DNA of 35,216 nucleotides from Candidatus Hadarchaeum sp. (GTDB taxonomy: Archaea > Hadarchaeota > Hadarchaeia > Hadarchaeales > Hadarchaeaceae), in contig DYTO01000009.1 in NCBI GenBank assembly GCA_020725895.1, positions 1 through 35,216 of the forward strand, in the 5' to 3' direction. The notes below the pieces were generated by a model. The model was not told the origin of the DNA, did not search any database, and worked only from the letters and a program-made list of their open reading frames with translations. Position 1 is the stretch's first letter. Every line of letters starts with the position of its first letter. Positions 1-9,306 of this stretch are shown piece by piece. A program made the translations under genes and the position numbers.

Positions 1-521
1 GGGACCCCGCCTATGCTGTGGACATCCAGGATCGGCTCGACGTCAAGGTCCAGCCTGTCGCCGGCCTCCACCATCGATTGGGTAAGAGCGACGATCTCGT
101 CCATTGTCATGTCGCGCGTGTAGCCGCCGACGACGAAGGCTGTCATCTCAGTCGTGGTAAGATTGTCCGATACTATGTCCTGGACTATGCTCCGGATCTC
201 TTCGGAGTTGAGCTGTTGGCCGGACATCTTTTTCTTTATCGCCGCGGCCGAGAGAGGGCGGGGCGCTATTTTTACCTCGACATCGGCCCCTGCCGGAACG
301 CCAAGTGTTCCTGCGGCCTCCATGAATGCGCCGAGCTCGCCCTTTTGCACCATCTTGCGAGTCGTGTTGGCGATCATGGTCACAGACGCTTTTGGGGTGA
401 TCACCTTGACCCTGTCGCCAGTGATGTGACCGAGCGCGTTCGCGTCGTCCTCGTGCATAACGACTATGTTGCGGCCGGTTTCCATGTCCAAAGGTTTGAG
501 CTTCAAGTTTAACGAGTTCAT
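1..521 (-). CDS. deoA: AMP phosphorylase / archaeal thymidine phosphorylase family (5' part, runs off the window edge)
   Basis: Reverse-strand translation from ATG at 521: MNSLNLKLKPLDMETGRNIVVMHEDDANALGHITGDRV...LSAAAIKKKMSGQQLNSEEIRSIVQDIVSDNLTTTEMTAFVVGGYTRDMTMDEIVALTQSMVEAGDRLD...DVHSIGGVP. N-terminal extension plus KHSIGGVP-like motif of archaeal AMP phosphorylases. Missing from the ORF track because it has no stop inside the window. Confidence 0.88.
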   Translation of the reverse strand, partial: MNSLNLKLKPLDMETGRNIVVMHEDDANALGHITGDRVKVITPKASVTMIANTTRKMVQKGELGAFMEAAGTLGVPAGADVEVKIAPRPLSAAAIKKKMSGQQLNSEEIRSIVQDIVSDNLTTTEMTAFVVGGYTRDMTMDEIVALTQSMVEAGDRLDLDVEPILDVHSIGGV

Positions 522-582
522 TTCACCAGAATCTCATTTTGCGCTCATTAGATTTAAGGGTTCCCAAAGTCACGGTTAATTG

Positions 583-870
583 ATGGAAAATAAGGAATTT
601 GAAATCGGCGGGGAGAAGGTCACGGGGTTCAAGATAGATCTGCCGTCCGCGCCATTGCTAGTCATGGTTGCCCCAAAAGGCTACGTGATGTGCGGGTATC
701 TCGACCTGGTGACGGCGGAGAAGCTCGGGCAGGCGGCGGCTGTCGTTAGGGGCGTGAAGAGTTTTGAGGACGTTTTGAAGGCGAAAGTCGCGGGGGCGAC
801 GAGCGGCGCGAAGGCGCTGGGCGTCAGGGAAGGGATGAGCGGACGTGGGGCGCTTGAGCGGATGGTTTAG
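583..870 (+). CDS. DUF1805 family protein
   Basis: MENKEFEIGGEKVTGFKIDLPSAPLLVMVAPKGYVMCGYLDLVTAEKLGQAAAVVRGVKSFEDVLKAKV; resembles the DUF1805 (YunC-like) pattern with GYVMCGYLD. Confidence 0.7.
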   Translation: MENKEFEIGGEKVTGFKIDLPSAPLLVMVAPKGYVMCGYLDLVTAEKLGQAAAVVRGVKSFEDVLKAKVAGATSGAKALGVREGMSGRGALERMV

Positions 871-981
871 ATTTTTCAAATGCAAATAAAGTTAAAATGA
901 AAAGAAAATAAAAAAATAATCGCTGTTGTCAACCGACGAACAGCCCAAAAAATCCCGGTTACCTTGTAAAACTACTGGTCC

Positions 982-1143
982 CTAAAATTTCCGGTGTTTC
1001 TGGAAGCAGTTCCTGCAGTAAACAGCCCTGCCTTCTGTTGGCTTGAATGGAACCTCGCACTCAGATCCGCAGTCGGCGCATGTCGCCTTGTGCATCTCGC
1101 GTGGTCCGAAGTCTCTTCGTCCGCCAAATCTTCCGTATGCCAT
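982..1143 (-). CDS. CxxC-x17-CxxC zinc-ribbon small protein
   Basis: MAYGRFGGRRDFGPREMHKATCADCGSECEVPFKPTEGRAVYCRNCFQKHRKF; two CxxC pairs spaced by 17 residues. Confidence 0.75.
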   Translation of the reverse strand: MAYGRFGGRRDFGPREMHKATCADCGSECEVPFKPTEGRAVYCRNCFQKHRKF

Positions 1144-1302
1144 TTTATTCTCTCCTATTTTTTTAAGATACAACTCGAAGAAACAGCTCGGCCGTTCAAT
1201 CTGGGTTTTCGGAAAAGCCCAATGTATCCCAAATCATTTAATTTTTCGCGCTTAAATAACGGCGCACCAATGCCAAAATTGTACTTTACTGTGAGAAATT
1301 CA

Positions 1303-1431
1303 TTAGACTGGCTTTGGGGCCTCTATCTCGCGAGAAGCCTTCTCCATCGCGCGGCGCCTGAGCTTCTTCAGTCTCCTCTTCTTCTTTTCTCGCCAACCGG
1401 CCCTTTTCCATCTATAACGACGATTGCTCAT
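1303..1431 (-). CDS. Very basic 42-aa protein, candidate eL41-like ribosomal protein
   Basis: MSNRRYRWKRAGWREKKKRRLKKLRRRAMEKASREIEAPKPV; core WRxKKxRRLKxxRR resembles eL41 (WRKKRMRRLKRKRRKMR). SD-like AAGGTGA just upstream of the ATG at 1431. Confidence 0.4.
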   Translation of the reverse strand: MSNRRYRWKRAGWREKKKRRLKKLRRRAMEKASREIEAPKPV

Positions 1432-1520
1432 TTGTTCACCTTTGTATGCCAAATTGATTTGCGCAATCAGGCTATAACTGCTTCTCTTTTTGCAAAGCGA
1501 TATTTTAGTATATGGTGATA

Positions 1521-2006
1521 TCATTTACCTAATTTCAGGAAATCCAAAAATTCGTTCATCAATTCAAATCCACGTCTTCTTGGAATAATCAGCATACGTG
1601 ATTTTTCTTTAAGCGAGACCTCTGTTGGAAAACTGTACACGTAAAATTCCCCATGGAAAAGGCAACCACCTTGGATCTCATCGAACTTCAACTCGAAAAA
1701 AGCGCTTGCCATAAACCTCCACTTTTTCACGGCTTTGATTTTACCGTCGTTTTCGGTTATCTTGAATCTTTTTTGAGTAAGCCATTGGGTTGCGATTTCT
1801 TCTGTTTCTTTCAAATTTTTAGGTAATTGTAGATCAACTAAAGTTCTTTCATTTTTTACAAACAGCATTCCAACAAGATATGACGTTACTGAAAGTATAG
1901 TGATCCCGCCAAAGAACATAACTAACGATGTCAAACTTCCGAGTGAACTACCAATCAATCTTAAAATAATAAAAATTATGATGCCACTTGCTAAAAAATC
2001 AATCAT
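1521..2006 (-). CDS. Hypothetical membrane protein (N-terminal TM segments, soluble C-terminus)
   Basis: 161-aa ORF; hydrophobic N-terminus LASGIIIFIILRLIGSSLGSLTSLVMFFGGITILSVTSYLVGMLF; AT-rich. Confidence 0.6.
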   Translation of the reverse strand: MIDFLASGIIIFIILRLIGSSLGSLTSLVMFFGGITILSVTSYLVGMLFVKNERTLVDLQLPKNLKETEEIATQWLTQKRFKITENDGKIKAVKKWRFMASAFFELKFDEIQGGCLFHGEFYVYSFPTEVSLKEKSRMLIIPRRRGFELMNEFLDFLKLGK

Positions 2007-2057
2007 AAAAAATTGTTCTATAGAAAGTTTTTTATTTTGGATGGACCTATTTTCATT

Positions 2058-2384
2058 TTATCTCCGCTTACCAATCGTTTTGGTGTTATAACCACTTGGT
2101 CTCTTCCACCACTGTGCGCCGTATGCAAAGTACACCAATGAAATAGAGAAGAATGGCAAAAAGAGTATCGGGGCTGTCAGCAAAATTCCATTCAAACTAA
2201 ATTTCTGTAAAATACTGGCGTAAATTGCAACGCTACCCGATAATAGGAAAAATCCTCCGAAAACAAACCCGCTGATTTTATAAAATTTTATATAAAATTT
2301 TAGCCCTCGCACGATATTTTTTGAAGTTACGCGAGGCGCATAGCTCATCGGCTTTATTGGCTTATTTGTGAAAGGATATTTCAA
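2058..2384 (-). CDS. Hypothetical membrane protein
   Basis: 108-aa ORF (TTG start abutting the preceding stop, or internal ATG near 2348); two hydrophobic segments. Confidence 0.55.
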   Translation of the reverse strand: MKYPFTNKPIKPMSYAPRVTSKNIVRGLKFYIKFYKISGFVFGGFFLLSGSVAIYASILQKFSLNGILLTAPILFLPFFSISLVYFAYGAQWWKRPSGYNTKTIGKRR

Positions 2385-2642
2385 TTACTTACCTTGGCGG
2401 ATTTTATTTTGAAGCTTTACGCCCCCATACAAGTAGAATAAACAGGCGGAAATCATCAATGGCAAAACTATTGGAAGCGGCTCTACACGTATGGTATCGG
2501 GAATAGCGCTCATCATCAAAATCGACAAAATGCCACCTAATATCATCAATGCAAAAAAATAATTCAAAATTACAACTTTTTCGGCTTTTGTCTTTTGCAA
2601 ATCAAGTTTCAGGTTTTTAAATGATTTTCGTTTTTGTGGCAT
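2385..2642 (-). CDS. Hypothetical small membrane protein
   Basis: 85-aa ORF with two hydrophobic segments; AT-rich TATA-like sequence (AAATATAAAC on the minus strand) about 30 bp upstream at the trpA 3' end. Confidence 0.55.
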   Translation of the reverse strand: MPQKRKSFKNLKLDLQKTKAEKVVILNYFFALMILGGILSILMMSAIPDTIRVEPLPIVLPLMISACLFYLYGGVKLQNKIRQGK

Positions 2643-2676
2643 CAGTACCCCAAATCGTATTGCCGTAAGTTTATAT

Positions 2677-3501
2677 TTAGCTTGTTGAGCTTTTGTTCCT
2701 CTCTTTGCAAGCCTGCTTCATCTCAGCCGCAAACTTGGCAATCTCCTGAAGAGTTTTCTCGGGCGACTTCAAGTTCTTTGAATATATCTTCGCGACGGCA
2801 CTGCCGGTAATCACGCCGTCTGCACCATTCGAAACCATAGCTGCCGCGTGCTCTCCTTTTGAAATACCGAACCCGGCCATCAGCGGCACGTCCGTCCGCG
2901 CCCGCACCTTTTTCAACAGATTGACGGTCGACTCCAGGAGGCTTTCGCGCGCGCCCGTCACTCCCTCGACGTTCACCACGTACAAGAATCCTGAGGCAGC
3001 CGATACTATCTTCTCTAGCCGTTCGTCGCTGGTCGTCGGCGCGACCTGAAAGATGACGCGGATGTTTGACTTTTCGGCGAAACGCAAGAGTTCATCCGAC
3101 TCCTCGATCGGCAAGTCGGGGATGATCAGGCCCTGTACCCCGGCCTCCTTAACAGTCTTCGTGAACTTCTCGAGCCCCATCACGTACGGGATGTTGTAAT
3201 AAGTCGTCAGGATTATCGGCACATCGACGCCGGCCTTCCTCAGTTTCCTGACGCCCTCGATGCACCTCGTCGGTGTCATCCCTCCCCTCAGCGCGCGCTC
3301 GCACGCAGCGATGAACGTCGGCCCGTCCGCTATCGGGTCAGAGAATGGAACCCCGAACTCCAGCATGTCCGCGCCGTTTTCAACGAGCGTCTTGATCAGT
3401 TCAATCGAGAATTCCTCGTTCGGGTCGCCGTAGTAGACGTGCGGCATGTACGCGCCCTCGCCCCGCGACTTCAACTGGCGGAACTTTTCCTCAATCTCCA
3501 T
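2677..3501 (-). CDS. trpA: Tryptophan synthase alpha subunit
   Basis: Full-length; LEFGVPFSDPIADGPTFIAACERAL, GLIIPDLPIEES, GFGISKGEHAA motifs. Confidence 0.97.
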   Translation of the reverse strand: MEIEEKFRQLKSRGEGAYMPHVYYGDPNEEFSIELIKTLVENGADMLEFGVPFSDPIADGPTFIAACERALRGGMTPTRCIEGVRKLRKAGVDVPIILTTYYNIPYVMGLEKFTKTVKEAGVQGLIIPDLPIEESDELLRFAEKSNIRVIFQVAPTTSDERLEKIVSAASGFLYVVNVEGVTGARESLLESTVNLLKKVRARTDVPLMAGFGISKGEHAAAMVSNGADGVITGSAVAKIYSKNLKSPEKTLQEIAKFAAEMKQACKERNKSSTS

Positions 3502-4660
3502 AGAAATACCTCACAATAGTCTCCAGGTCCTTGTCTCCGCGCCCGGAGTAGTTTATCACAACGACCTCGTCGCGCTCGAACTCCTTCCCGTTGTTCAGGA
3601 CGTACGCTATCGCGTGCGCAGTCTCAAGCGCCGGAATCAGACCCTCCTTCTCAGACATCACCCTAACTGCCTCGAAGACGTCCTTGTCAAAAGCGTGGCA
3701 CGGCTTAACGCGCCCGCTGTCGCAGAGATGTGAGATCTCGGGGCCGCGCCCGGGATAGTTCAGCCCGGCCGCCCGCGTCTTCGAAGGCTTGATCTGCCCG
3801 TGCTCGTCCTGCATTATCTGCATCGCCGCCCCGTGGAGCACGCCAGGCTTGCCGAGGGAGAATGCGGCCGCGCTGTTGTCTGCGTCTAGGCGCTCCCCGC
3901 CACCCTCGACGAAGTAAAGCCTGACGTCGCGCTCGCTAACGAAAGGTCTGAATGCACCGACGGCGTTGCTCCCGCCGCTCCCGCACGCGACTACCGCGTC
4001 GGGAAGCCGTCCTTCCATTTCCATGATCTGCGCCTTGAGCTCCTTCCCGATCACGCTCTGGAAAGTCGCGACTATCTCCGGGAACGGATGCGGCCCGACG
4101 GTCGAGCCCATCAGGTAATGTGTATCGCGGGTGCAAGTCGCCCATTCGCGCAGGGTGTCCGAGACAGCATCCTTCAGGACTCCCATCCCCGTCTCGACTG
4201 GCGTGACCTTCGCCCCGAGCAGCTTGATCCTCTTGACGTTGCTCGCCTGCCTCTCGATGTCCTTCACACCCATGAAAACTTCCACATCGAGGCCAACGAC
4301 GTTCGCCGCCATCGCCGCGGAAATCCCGTGCTGCCCGGCCGCCGTCTCCGTTATCAGCCGCGTCTTCCCCATCCTCTTCGCTAGAAGCGCCTGCCCCAGC
4401 GAATTGTTCAGCTTGTGCGACCCACCGCAAAGCAAATCCTCGCGCTTCAGGTAGACCTTGCAACCGACGAGCTCGCTGATCTTCTTCGCGCGGTAGAGCG
4501 GCGTCGGTCGCCCGCCGTAATCCCTGAACAGGCCGTCGAGCTCCTGTCTGAAATCATCCGTCGGGTAGAATTTCTCAAACGCTTCCTCGAGCTCTATGAG
4601 CGCGTGCATCAGAACCTCGCTGACGTACCTCCCGCCGAACTTCCCGAACCTTCCCTTCAC
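3491..4660 (-). CDS. trpB: Tryptophan synthase beta subunit
   Basis: GRFGKFGGRYVSEVL, KREDLLCGGSHKLNNSLGQALLAKRMGKTRLITETAAGQHG, GCGSGGSNAVG-type motif, GRGPEISHL. Confidence 0.97.
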   Translation of the reverse strand: MKGRFGKFGGRYVSEVLMHALIELEEAFEKFYPTDDFRQELDGLFRDYGGRPTPLYRAKKISELVGCKVYLKREDLLCGGSHKLNNSLGQALLAKRMGKTRLITETAAGQHGISAAMAANVVGLDVEVFMGVKDIERQASNVKRIKLLGAKVTPVETGMGVLKDAVSDTLREWATCTRDTHYLMGSTVGPHPFPEIVATFQSVIGKELKAQIMEMEGRLPDAVVACGSGGSNAVGAFRPFVSERDVRLYFVEGGGERLDADNSAAAFSLGKPGVLHGAAMQIMQDEHGQIKPSKTRAAGLNYPGRGPEISHLCDSGRVKPCHAFDKDVFEAVRVMSEKEGLIPALETAHAIAYVLNNGKEFERDEVVVINYSGRGDKDLETIVRYFYGD

Positions 4661-5307
4661 CTCAGCGCCCCCTTAGCCGCGCTTATGAATTTTCTCATCA
4701 GCTCCGCGTCCTTTTTCCCAGGGCTTGACTCGACTCCCGTCGCGACGTCTACGCCTTGCGGGTGGACCGCCCTTATCGCGTCTGCTACGTTCGAATGCGT
4801 GAGCCCGCCCGCGAGAAAGACCGGCTTGTCGACGGCGTCCCTTATGTCGTGGCTTATGTTCCAGTCGTGTGTCAGCCCCGTCCCTCCGCCACTCCTTCCC
4901 GCCGTGTCGACCAGGATTATGTCCGCGACTTTTGCCGCATCGCGCGCCTTTCGCACTTCCTCCTTCAAATCGGCGCCTTGGGGAGAGACTGGCACGACTA
5001 CTATGAGCTTCACGCCGAGTTCCTTCTTGACGCGCGCGAGTTCTGAGATGGGGATTGTTGGATGGATTTGCATGTAATCTGGTTTAAGGGCGTGCGCTGT
5101 TTCGGTGAGCTCTTCAACGTTCTTCGGCATCACGACGGCGACTTTCTTGGCGTCGCCGGCCGCAGCGAATATCTTCCTCGCCTGCTCGACACCCACGAAT
5201 CGCCTCGACTCCGGAATCAGGATTGCGCCAACCATGTCCGCCCCGAGATCGCTGGCGGCCTTCGCGTCCGCCGGTTCTTTTATCCCGCAAATCTTGACTT
5301 TCAACAT
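4657..5307 (-). CDS. trpF: Phosphoribosylanthranilate isomerase
   Basis: VKICGIKEPADA...GADMVGAILIPESRRFV...LDTAGRSGGGTG-like LVDTAGRSGGGTGLTHDW, FLAGGLTHSNV. Confidence 0.93.
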   Translation of the reverse strand: MLKVKICGIKEPADAKAASDLGADMVGAILIPESRRFVGVEQARKIFAAAGDAKKVAVVMPKNVEELTETAHALKPDYMQIHPTIPISELARVKKELGVKLIVVVPVSPQGADLKEEVRKARDAAKVADIILVDTAGRSGGGTGLTHDWNISHDIRDAVDKPVFLAGGLTHSNVADAIRAVHPQGVDVATGVESSPGKKDAELMRKFISAAKGALR

Positions 5308-5308
5308 T

Positions 5309-6085
5309 TCACCCTCCGACCAGCTCCCTCACCTTTTGCTCGATGTTGCTCGCGCGCATGATGGAAGTGCCGACGAGCACGGCATCGGCGCCGGCGTTCA
5401 GCATCCTCTGCACGTCGCCCCTCGTGTTCATCCCGCTCTCGCTCACAAGAGTGACGTCGTTCGGGATGAGCGGCGCCAGCCTCTCGGTCGTGGCCAGGTC
5501 AACTTTCAAAGTTTCAAGATTCCTGTTGTTTATCCCGATCAGCCTCGCACCCGCGTCGACCGCGAGCTCTATCTCCTTCTCGTCCGTCACCTCCACAAGC
5601 GCTTCCATGCCCAATTTTCTCGTCAAATCCAACAGTTCTGGCAGGGAGTCGCCTAGGATTTTCGTGATCAACAGTATCGCGTCCGCGCCCAGCTCGGCAG
5701 CCGATTCGTAAATCTGGTATTCGCCGACGATGAAATCTTTCCTCAGCAGCGGGGCATCCAGAAATTTCCTCAAGTCCCTCAGAAAACTCGGCTCTCCCTT
5801 GAAGTACTTCCTCTCGGTCAGCACTGAGAGGGCGATCGCACCGCCGCTCAACATGGACTGCGCCAGGCTAATGGGGTCTGCCCCGATCCGGATGTCGCCG
5901 GCCGATGGCGAGGCCCTTTTGATTTCCGCTATCACCGGGACTTTCTTCGCTTTTTTCGCGCTTTCAATCGCGCTGATGATGCTGTATTTTCTCCAGTCGA
6001 TCTTCATCGCCCGCAGTGGCTTGTCCACCATCCTCATCTGTAGGTCGGCCCTGACGTCCGCGACTATTTGCGAAAGTATACTCAC
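5309..6085 (-). CDS. trpC: Indole-3-glycerol phosphate synthase
   Basis: VPVIAEIKRASPSAGDI, LLRKDFIVGEYQIYES, LIGINNRNLETLKVDL, VSESGMNTRGDV. Confidence 0.96.
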   Translation of the reverse strand: MSILSQIVADVRADLQMRMVDKPLRAMKIDWRKYSIISAIESAKKAKKVPVIAEIKRASPSAGDIRIGADPISLAQSMLSGGAIALSVLTERKYFKGEPSFLRDLRKFLDAPLLRKDFIVGEYQIYESAAELGADAILLITKILGDSLPELLDLTRKLGMEALVEVTDEKEIELAVDAGARLIGINNRNLETLKVDLATTERLAPLIPNDVTLVSESGMNTRGDVQRMLNAGADAVLVGTSIMRASNIEQKVRELVGG

Positions 6086-7137
6086 AGGCTGGCCTCCACT
6101 TCCTTGAGCATTCTCAGGTCCCCGCCGGTCGCCTCAACCAATTGGACGACCTTTTCAAACGCCCGCTTGGAATCGATTGAATCGGCGGCGGTTTCTATCC
6201 CGTCCTTGATGTCCGATGCCTTGCCGCCGACCACTATAGCTGCGGCGGCGTTCAACAGGACTATGTCTCTCCTCGGCCCCTGCTCGCCAAGCAAAATTCT
6301 CAGCGTTGCCCTCACGTTGGCTGGCAAATCTTTTCCGGCGATCGCGTCCTTGGTCGCGCGCTTGAGCCCGAAATCCTCGGGTTCCCTGGTGTACGTTATC
6401 ACTTCGCCGTCCACCAGTTCCGAAATCTGGGTCTCGCCAAGCGTTGACAATTCATCAAGGCCGTCAATGCCGTGGACCACCATCACCCTCCTCGACCCCA
6501 GGTTCTTCAGCACCTTTGCGAGCGTCTCGGTCAGGTCGGCGTCGTAGACCCCCATCAACTGGGCTTGGGCGCCGGCGGGGTTCGTGAGCGGCCCCAGTAT
6601 GTTGAAAACGGTCCTGATGCCCAGCTCCCTTCTAACGGGCGTGGCGTACTTCATCGCGCCGTGGAATCTCGGAGCGAACATAAAACCAATTCCTATCTTT
6701 TCGATGCATCTCTGGACTTCCTCCGGGGGAACGTCTATCTTCACGCCCAACGCCTCCATTATGTCCGCGCTCCCGGCCTTGCTCGTGACGGACCTGTTCC
6801 CATGCTTCGCGATCTTGACGCCCGCCCCGGCGGCGACGAACATCGCCGTGGTGCTTATGTTGAACGTCTTGATCTTGTCCCCGCCAGTCCCGCAAGTGTC
6901 GACCAGCAGGCCTTCGACATTCGGCTTTATTCTGGATGCGAAATCCCTCATCGTCCTCGCGAAGGCCGTTATCTCGGCCACGGTTTCCCCCTTCATCCGG
7001 AGTGCCGTGAGGAAAGACGCGATCTGCGCGGTGGTCGCCTCGCCCGACATCAGGCACCTCATCGAGGCTTCTGCCTCGCTCTCAGACAAATCCTCGCCCA
7101 ACACGACTTTTTTCAGAGATTCTTCAACAGCGTTCAT
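6082..7137 (-). CDS. trpD: Anthranilate phosphoribosyltransferase
   Basis: DTCGTGGDKIKTFNISTTAMFVAAGAGVKIAKHGNRSVTSKAGSADIMEALG; NILGPLTNPA. Confidence 0.97.
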   Translation of the reverse strand: MNAVEESLKKVVLGEDLSESEAEASMRCLMSGEATTAQIASFLTALRMKGETVAEITAFARTMRDFASRIKPNVEGLLVDTCGTGGDKIKTFNISTTAMFVAAGAGVKIAKHGNRSVTSKAGSADIMEALGVKIDVPPEEVQRCIEKIGIGFMFAPRFHGAMKYATPVRRELGIRTVFNILGPLTNPAGAQAQLMGVYDADLTETLAKVLKNLGSRRVMVVHGIDGLDELSTLGETQISELVDGEVITYTREPEDFGLKRATKDAIAGKDLPANVRATLRILLGEQGPRRDIVLLNAAAAIVVGGKASDIKDGIETAADSIDSKRAFEKVVQLVEATGGDLRMLKEVEASL

Positions 7138-7715
7138 CGCTTCACCTCATGATCAAGGAAGTTCTTCATGATTTTCTTGCCGTGCCGCGTGAGAATCGAC
7201 TCCGGGTGGAACTGGACGCCGAACATCGGGTACTCAACGTGCTCAATCGCCATTATCTCGCGGTCGGCGTCCGCCGTCTCGGCCGTTATCCTCAAGACTT
7301 TCGGGAGGCTCTTGCGCTCCGCGACGAGCGAATGGTAGCGGGTGGCCTCGAAGGGGTTCGGGACGCCTTTGAAGAGGGCGCTCCCGTCGTGCTTTATCTT
7401 CGATGTTTTACCGTGCATGAGATTTTTCGCGGGCACTATCTTGCCGCCGAAAGCGTAAGCGATTGCTTGGTGGCCCAGACATACTCCCAGAATCGGGACA
7501 TCCTTCCCGAGAGTCTTTATCACGTCGACGGAAACCCCGGCGTCCTTTGGCGTTTTCGGGCCCGGCGAGATGACGATTTTCTCGGGTTTTTCCTGGATTA
7601 TTTTTTTCAGCGGTGCGTCGTTCAGGAAAACCACGGGCTTCGCGCCCAGCTCTCCGACGTAGTGCACGAGGTTGTACGTGAAGCTGTCGTAATTATCTAT
7701 CACAACTACTTTCAT
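7134..7715 (-). CDS. trpG: Anthranilate synthase glutamine amidotransferase component
   Basis: VVIDNYDSFTYNLVHYVGELG, GVCLGHQAIAYAFGG, FGVQFHPESILT. Confidence 0.96.
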   Translation of the reverse strand: MKVVVIDNYDSFTYNLVHYVGELGAKPVVFLNDAPLKKIIQEKPEKIVISPGPKTPKDAGVSVDVIKTLGKDVPILGVCLGHQAIAYAFGGKIVPAKNLMHGKTSKIKHDGSALFKGVPNPFEATRYHSLVAERKSLPKVLRITAETADADREIMAIEHVEYPMFGVQFHPESILTRHGKKIMKNFLDHEVKR

Positions 7716-9193
7716 TTATTCACACCTGCTGCGCGCATCAGGGCCCGCGCCTTGTTTTCAGTTTCATAGTACTCGTTCCTGAGGACGGAGTCCGCGACTA
7801 TCCCTGCCCCGACCTGCACATATCCTTTTCCGTTCTCCGATATCAGCGTCCTGATCGTTATCGCGAGGTCCGCATCGCCCGTGTAGCTGAAAGACCCCAG
7901 GGCGCCGGCGTAAACCCCTCTCCTTGTCGGCTCGAGCTCTTCGATTATTTCCATGGCGCGGACCTTCGGGGCGCCCGCCACGGTGCCTGCCGGGAACGTC
8001 GCACGCAGGGCCTCGAATGCGTCCCTGTCATTCCTCAGCTTCCCGACGACGTTTGTCACGATGTGCTGGACGTGGCTGTACTTCTCGACGCTCATGAACT
8101 CGTCCACTTTGACGGAGTTGAACTCCGAGACGCGACCGATGTCGTTCCTGCCAAGGTCGACCAACATCACGTGCTCGGCGCGCTCCTTCTCGTCCGCGAG
8201 CAGCTCCTTTTCAAGCCTCCTGTCCTCGGCCGAGCTCTCCCCGCGGCGCCGCGTCCCCGCGATTGGCCTCGTCATGACCTCGCTGCCCTCCACGCGCACA
8301 AGTATTTCCGGGCTTGACCCCACGATGCTCCTCTCAGGAAAGTCTAGGAAAAACATGTATGGCGATGGGTTGATCTTTCTGAGGTTGACGTAGAAGTTCT
8401 CCAATCTTGGCGATGGATCGAGCTCGATTCTCCTCGAGAGAACAGCCTGGATGATGTCGCCGGCGTGGACGTATTCCTTGGCGCGCTCTACCATGCGTTC
8501 GAACTCGGCCTTGCTGACATTCGGGCGGGCGGTTATTTTTTTGTGGTTGCCTGGTGGTCTCGTCCCTTTCACGCGCAAGAGCTCCTCGACGCCGGAAGCC
8601 GCGCGCTCAACCGCATCTCTTGCGTTTCCGTCCGACATGAAAACGATGGAACAATGATGGCATCTTTTCGCAACGTGGTCGAAGATCATCATGCGCTCCG
8701 GAAGGATGAATTCAAGCTCGGGCTGGCCGAGGTCGTCTTTTGCGTGGTTGCCGACGTTGAACAGCGAGCGGACATAGTCGTAGCCGATGTAGCCTGTGCA
8801 GGAAAGCATGTAGCGCGCGGCCGGCGAATGGATCTTCATCTCGTCGAATAGCATGGCCCTCCTCAAGATATCTAAAGCGTCGCCGCCTTTTCGAGCCCTT
8901 TTTTTCGCCAGCTTGACGAAATCTTCCCTTCCGGCGATGGAGACCTTTTTCCCACGTATTTTCAGGTATAGAAGTGGGTCGCTCCCGATTATCGAGTAGC
9001 GGGCCTCTTCGCCTGGGCCCTCTGTCGATTCTAGAAGGAAGGAGCCCTTCCGGGATCTCAGGCTGAAATAGATGCTGGCCGGGTCTTGACAGCCCTTGAC
9101 CGTCTTGACCAACGGGACCAGGCATGGGCTGCCGAGTCTTTCAACCGCTCTTTCAACGTCCTTTTTTGTCATTGTTTTCGAGTATATTTGCAT
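7712..9193 (-). CDS. trpE: Anthranilate synthase component I
   Basis: GDIIQAVLSRR, IVGSSPEILVRVEG, RPIAGTRRRG, HVMLVDLGRNDIGRV, FPAGTVAGAPKVRAMEII. The true start may be the internal ATG at 9172 (MTKKDVERA), about 25-35 nt from the TATA-like CTTAAATA. Confidence 0.96.
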   Translation of the reverse strand: MQIYSKTMTKKDVERAVERLGSPCLVPLVKTVKGCQDPASIYFSLRSRKGSFLLESTEGPGEEARYSIIGSDPLLYLKIRGKKVSIAGREDFVKLAKKRARKGGDALDILRRAMLFDEMKIHSPAARYMLSCTGYIGYDYVRSLFNVGNHAKDDLGQPELEFILPERMMIFDHVAKRCHHCSIVFMSDGNARDAVERAASGVEELLRVKGTRPPGNHKKITARPNVSKAEFERMVERAKEYVHAGDIIQAVLSRRIELDPSPRLENFYVNLRKINPSPYMFFLDFPERSIVGSSPEILVRVEGSEVMTRPIAGTRRRGESSAEDRRLEKELLADEKERAEHVMLVDLGRNDIGRVSEFNSVKVDEFMSVEKYSHVQHIVTNVVGKLRNDRDAFEALRATFPAGTVAGAPKVRAMEIIEELEPTRRGVYAGALGSFSYTGDADLAITIRTLISENGKGYVQVGAGIVADSVLRNEYYETENKARALMRAAGVNK

Positions 9194-9306
9194 ATTGTAC
9201 TATTTAAGACTTTAGTGTATATTTTTGTCAAATGGCCATTTTTGGCGTCAAAACTGTTTTTTACGTCGTATCTCACCCGCTTAAATCGGAGAAGGTCAAG
9301 AGGGCA

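Noticed and set aside
3936-4463. Shadow ORFs antisense or out of frame to trpB (and similar ones over trpD, porA, korA, korB, IscS-like, SufS)
   Set aside because: GC-rich codon bias creates long alternative frames; translations are low-complexity Arg/Gly/Pro-rich and lack recognisable domains.
9172-9232. TrpY-type TGTACA operator upstream of trpE
   Set aside because: Only a partial TTGTACTA is present and the surrounding AT-rich near-palindrome (AGTATATTTGCATATTGTACT) matches imperfectly; no trpY seen in the window.
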